Assembly: GCF_051235805.1 (NCBI RefSeq)
Contig: NZ_JBPNXV010000001.1
Span: 372,001-436,000 of the forward strand
Length of the DNA stretch: 64,000 nt
DNA from: Pseudothermotoga_B sp051235805
GTDB taxonomy: Bacteria > Thermotogota > Thermotogae > Thermotogales > DSM-5069
Reading direction: 5' to 3'
Made by a program: the position numbers and the translations under genes. Within the stretch, counting starts at the first letter, position 1; each line of letters begins with the position of its first letter. Positions 61,817 to 64,000 of the stretch are shown piece after piece. The notes beneath the pieces were generated by a model, which saw only the letters and a program-made list of their open reading frames with translations, was not told the DNA's origin and did no database searches.

Positions 61817-63052
61817 GTGAGTACTTTTTTGGCTGCGGCGACGAGTATAGCCTTGGTCCTTTCTGGCGGTGGTGCGAGAGGTGCATACCAAATAGGTGTT
61901 TGGAAGGCGTTGAATGAACTTGGCTTCAGCATCGCGGGCGTCTATGGTACCTCAGTAGGTGCGATAAACGGTGCCATGGTCGCACTCGGAGATCTCGAAT
62001 TCGCAGAAAAGAGCTGGCTTGAGGTAACCTTTGAAGACGTCATGAACATACCAGAGAGTGTGCAGAAGATCCTCAGTGGTAGATTCAAAGACCTCAGTGT
62101 ACCAGAGGCAATAGACGCAGCCAAACAACTGATAAGTGAAGGTGGCGTTGATGTGACTCCTCTGCGCCAAAAACTGAGAGAACTTCTGCCAGAAGACAAG
62201 ATACGGGCTTCCAAGGTTCACTACGGTTTGGTTGCCTATTCCATCTCCGAACTGAAACCCTATATGCTCTACATTGAGGATATACCATACGGTATGTTGG
62301 CTGATTACATACTCTCAAGCGCTAACTTTCCACTTTTCAAGCGAGAAGAAATTGGTGGTAAGCTCTTCATCGATGGTGGGGTGTATAGCAATATACCACT
62401 CAAAATGGCTGTCGAAAAGGGTTACGAGAACATTGTTGTGGTTGACATAGGTACGGTTGGCATCGCTGATATACTTGAGTACATAAAGATCTTCAGCAGT
62501 CAAGGGAAGATAGAGTACATAAGACCAAGAGAACACTTTGGAAGTCTTCTGAATTTTGATCCAGAGGTGTTGAAAAAGTACATGACCGAGGGCTATCTCG
62601 ACACACTTGCTCATTTCGGCAAGATCTTTGGTGATCATTACTACATCAGTGACGATATCGACTTGATTTGGGAGCTCTTTACCAAAATGGGAAGTGTTGA
62701 AAGAGACATAGCGGCCTCATTACTCGGAATTCATATGCCATCTGCCTTACCTGTGAAAGTTCAGTATGAGGAATACATCTTGCCTCGACTGAGGTTGGAA
62801 ACACTCTCCTTTTTTGCCCAACCGCAGGTCGTTAGTAGAAAGTTGCTCGAAGATGTCGCACGGTTTCTCAAAGTGGAAAGGCTTAGACTGTACAGTAGCC
62901 ATGAATTGCTTGGAGCGATCGTTCACGCATCTTCACCAGTAGGTTTTCTTGAAAACCTCAGATACAAAACTAAATACCAGAGGCTGATAGATTTTCTGAT
63001 CTTTCTATACAAGAACAGCAAGAAAAAGGGTTTAGAGGACTTGATCCAGTAG
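61817..63052 (+). CDS. Patatin-like phospholipase
   Basis: A 411-residue serine lipase/acyl hydrolase of the patatin family (RssA-like). The oxyanion hole LVLSGGGARGAYQIGV, nucleophile elbow YGTSVGAINGAM (Ser) and catalytic Asp in FIDGGVYSNIPL are all intact. The C-terminal half is unassigned, helical and basic at the end. No signal peptide, so it is probably cytoplasmic or membrane-attached. I start at GTG 61817, 5 bases after GGGTGA; GTG 61808 is inside that site. It overlaps the convergent radical SAM gene by 21 bases. Confidence 0.92.
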   Translation: MSTFLAAATSIALVLSGGGARGAYQIGVWKALNELGFSIAGVYGTSVGAINGAMVALGDLEFAEKSWLEVTFEDVMNIPESVQKILSGRFKDLSVPEAIDAAKQLISEGGVDVTPLRQKLRELLPEDKIRASKVHYGLVAYSISELKPYMLYIEDIPYGMLADYILSSANFPLFKREEIGGKLFIDGGVYSNIPLKMAVEKGYENIVVVDIGTVGIADILEYIKIFSSQGKIEYIRPREHFGSLLNFDPEVLKKYMTEGYLDTLAHFGKIFGDHYYISDDIDLIWELFTKMGSVERDIAASLLGIHMPSALPVKVQYEEYILPRLRLETLSFFAQPQVVSRKLLEDVARFLKVERLRLYSSHELLGAIVHASSPVGFLENLRYKTKYQRLIDFLIFLYKNSKKKGLEDLIQ

Positions 63053-64000
63053 AGATTTTGTCGATCGATACTCTCCGAAGATTGCATACTCCGAGAGTTT
63101 TCTCAAAAGCTCGAAAGAATTGCTCTCAGTGGCGCTGTTTATCAAAAACTGTATGTAAGATGACCCGATGTCCTCGAAAACAACCTTTGCATTTTCACCA
63201 ATGAATTTCTTGATGATTCTTGCCTTTTTCTTGAGAAGATCTATGTCTTGCATTCTTGAAGATTGCATCTTTGTGCCACGCTTGGGCACGAGGGGGTTGA
63301 AGGAAAACTTCACCTGCTTGTATCCCATCTTCTTCATCTGTTTGGCATACTCTGAGATTTGCTTGAAGTCTTCTTCGGTCTCTTCTTCGAAACCATATAT
63401 CATGTACAACTTGATTGAATCAAAACCAACCTTCTTACCCAGCAGTAGGGCATCTTCTATCTGTTGGTTTGTGAATCTCTTTTCGAGTTTCATTCGTATC
63501 TTTTCGTTGAATGACTCCGGCGCTATCGTAAGACTCTGTTGATTCAACCTGAGAAACTTCAGGAATCTCTCGTTGAGTCTGTCGAGTCTGAGTGATGAGA
63601 AGGAAACCTTTATCTTTTTTTCCTCAAACCAAGGTAATAACTGATCAAGCCAAGGATAGTCTGTCACATTGGATGCAATTAACCCAACGAACCTAAAGTT
63701 CTGCAGCATGTTCTTCAAAACTTGAGGTTCAACAAACCTCACAGGTTTTTTCAACGCACCCATCATGCAAAAACTGCAGTTCCAAAGACAACCGCGTTCT
63801 ATCTCAATAAGCATTCTGTCTGAAAATTCACCTTTCGTTGAAATCACCGGATTCATGGGAACTAACAGATTGATGTCTTGAAAAAACGCGTTTTTCGTTG
63901 CAGTTTTCCGTCTTGTGGGGACTGTTGCAAAGTCTATCTGCGAGATTTTCTCTAATATTTTTTCTCGATCTTGACATACAAAGACTTCATCGAGATCTTG
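63032..64000 (-). CDS. Radical SAM protein, 5' end beyond the window
   Basis: C-terminal ~320 residues of a radical SAM enzyme. The frame is open to the window edge upstream of an internal ATG at 63856, so the gene begins outside. The cluster motif is EIERGCLWNCSFCMMG (C-x3-C-x2-C); TIAPESFNEKIR, KLYMIYGFEEETEEDF and FNPLVPKRGTKMQ follow the B12-binding-domain radical SAM pattern (methylthiotransferase-like). The N-terminal cobalamin-binding domain would lie beyond 64000. Function unknown. Confidence 0.85.
   Translation of the reverse strand, partial: QDLDEVFVCQDREKILEKISQIDFATVPTRRKTATKNAFFQDINLLVPMNPVISTKGEFSDRMLIEIERGCLWNCSFCMMGALKKPVRFVEPQVLKNMLQNFRFVGLIASNVTDYPWLDQLLPWFEEKKIKVSFSSLRLDRLNERFLKFLRLNQQSLTIAPESFNEKIRMKLEKRFTNQQIEDALLLGKKVGFDSIKLYMIYGFEEETEEDFKQISEYAKQMKKMGYKQVKFSFNPLVPKRGTKMQSSRMQDIDLLKKKARIIKKFIGENAKVVFEDIGSSYIQFLINSATESNSFELLRKLSEYAIFGEYRSTKSLLDQVL

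Noticed and set aside
61678..61917. 79-codon frame overlapping the patatin start
   Set aside because: It runs through the transposon relic and then out of frame across the patatin oxyanion motif; it is a shadow of the real gene.
1..64000. CRISPR arrays, complete insertion sequences or prophage
   Set aside because: No regularly spaced direct repeats, transposase or phage structural genes are visible; only the IscB and TnpB-type relics were found.

Overview
The window looks like chromosomal DNA of a Thermotogales bacterium, most likely of the Pseudothermotoga type. Reasons: (i) the order histidine kinase - HDOD - rbfA - truB - ribF at 53702-58178 matches what I recall of the Thermotoga maritima HK853 neighbourhood; (ii) methionine synthase is split, with its reactivation domain as a separate gene; (iii) DtxR-like, family-4 uracil-DNA glycosylase, rubredoxin, MrnC and M42 peptidase genes occur together; (iv) genes are tightly packed, often overlapping by 4-20 bases, with strong GGAGG ribosome sites and frequent GTG/TTG starts. 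No phage, CRISPR array or complete insertion sequence is visible.

Layout. 40-9620: plus-strand housekeeping run (tig, clpP, mutS, a DHH phosphoesterase, udg4, a DtxR-like regulator, a sugar epimerase, rarA, acetamidase). 9621-10353: a 730-base stretch with no supported gene, then tRNA-Pro. 10594-11424: an ArsR - ferredoxin - HdrA-like operon with a palindromic operator and a terminator. 11469-15636: a class II glutamine amidotransferase, a caspase-fold lipoprotein and a convergent copper ATPase. 15764-22487: a four-gene redox/kinase/ether-lipid-like cluster (GlpA-like and GlpB-like oxidoreductases, FGGY kinase, alkylglycerone-phosphate-synthase-like protein). 22725-25276: fliJ-like, mrnC, rlmB and an alpha/beta hydrolase.

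34879 down to 25282 (minus strand) is the most interesting region: one long methionine operon. It runs leader peptide, terminator, MetH reactivation protein, MetH, aspartokinase, DUF39-ferredoxin fusion, UPF0280/ApbE-like protein, an IscB remnant, MetF, aspartate-semialdehyde dehydrogenase, and a pseudopilin-like protein. Together these can take aspartate to aspartate semialdehyde, convert that directly to homocysteine with a sulfur donor, and methylate it to methionine, bypassing homoserine. The operon starts with a 29-codon open frame with a GGAGG site, two Met codons, a possible antiterminator and a 14-bp terminator, which together look like an undescribed attenuator.

35115-45547: vitamin-precursor transporters (YhhQ, BioY), rubredoxin (too small for ordinary ORF cut-offs), a phosphodiesterase, a YkuK-type RNase H-fold gene, three exported proteins, a radical SAM enzyme, murA, a degenerate GGDEF protein and a fibronectin-repeat lipoprotein. 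45679-53574: MFS and TauE-type transporters, M42 peptidase, an ABC exporter pair, PIN-PhoH, a DnaQ-type exonuclease and MscS. 53702-61401: HK853-like kinase, HDOD, rbfA, truB, a shortened ribF, a HerA-like ATPase and an amidohydrolase. 61404-64000: tRNA-Thr, the decayed end of an IS200/IS605 (TnpB-type) element with its guide-RNA scaffold, a patatin phospholipase and a radical SAM gene running off the right edge.

Two relics of transposon-encoded RNA-guided nucleases (IscB in the methionine operon, TnpB RNA beside tRNA-Thr) survive only as 3' ends. In both places the transposon end has become part of the host gene context: directly before the metF start codon in one case, and supplying a -35 box for tRNA-Thr in the other.
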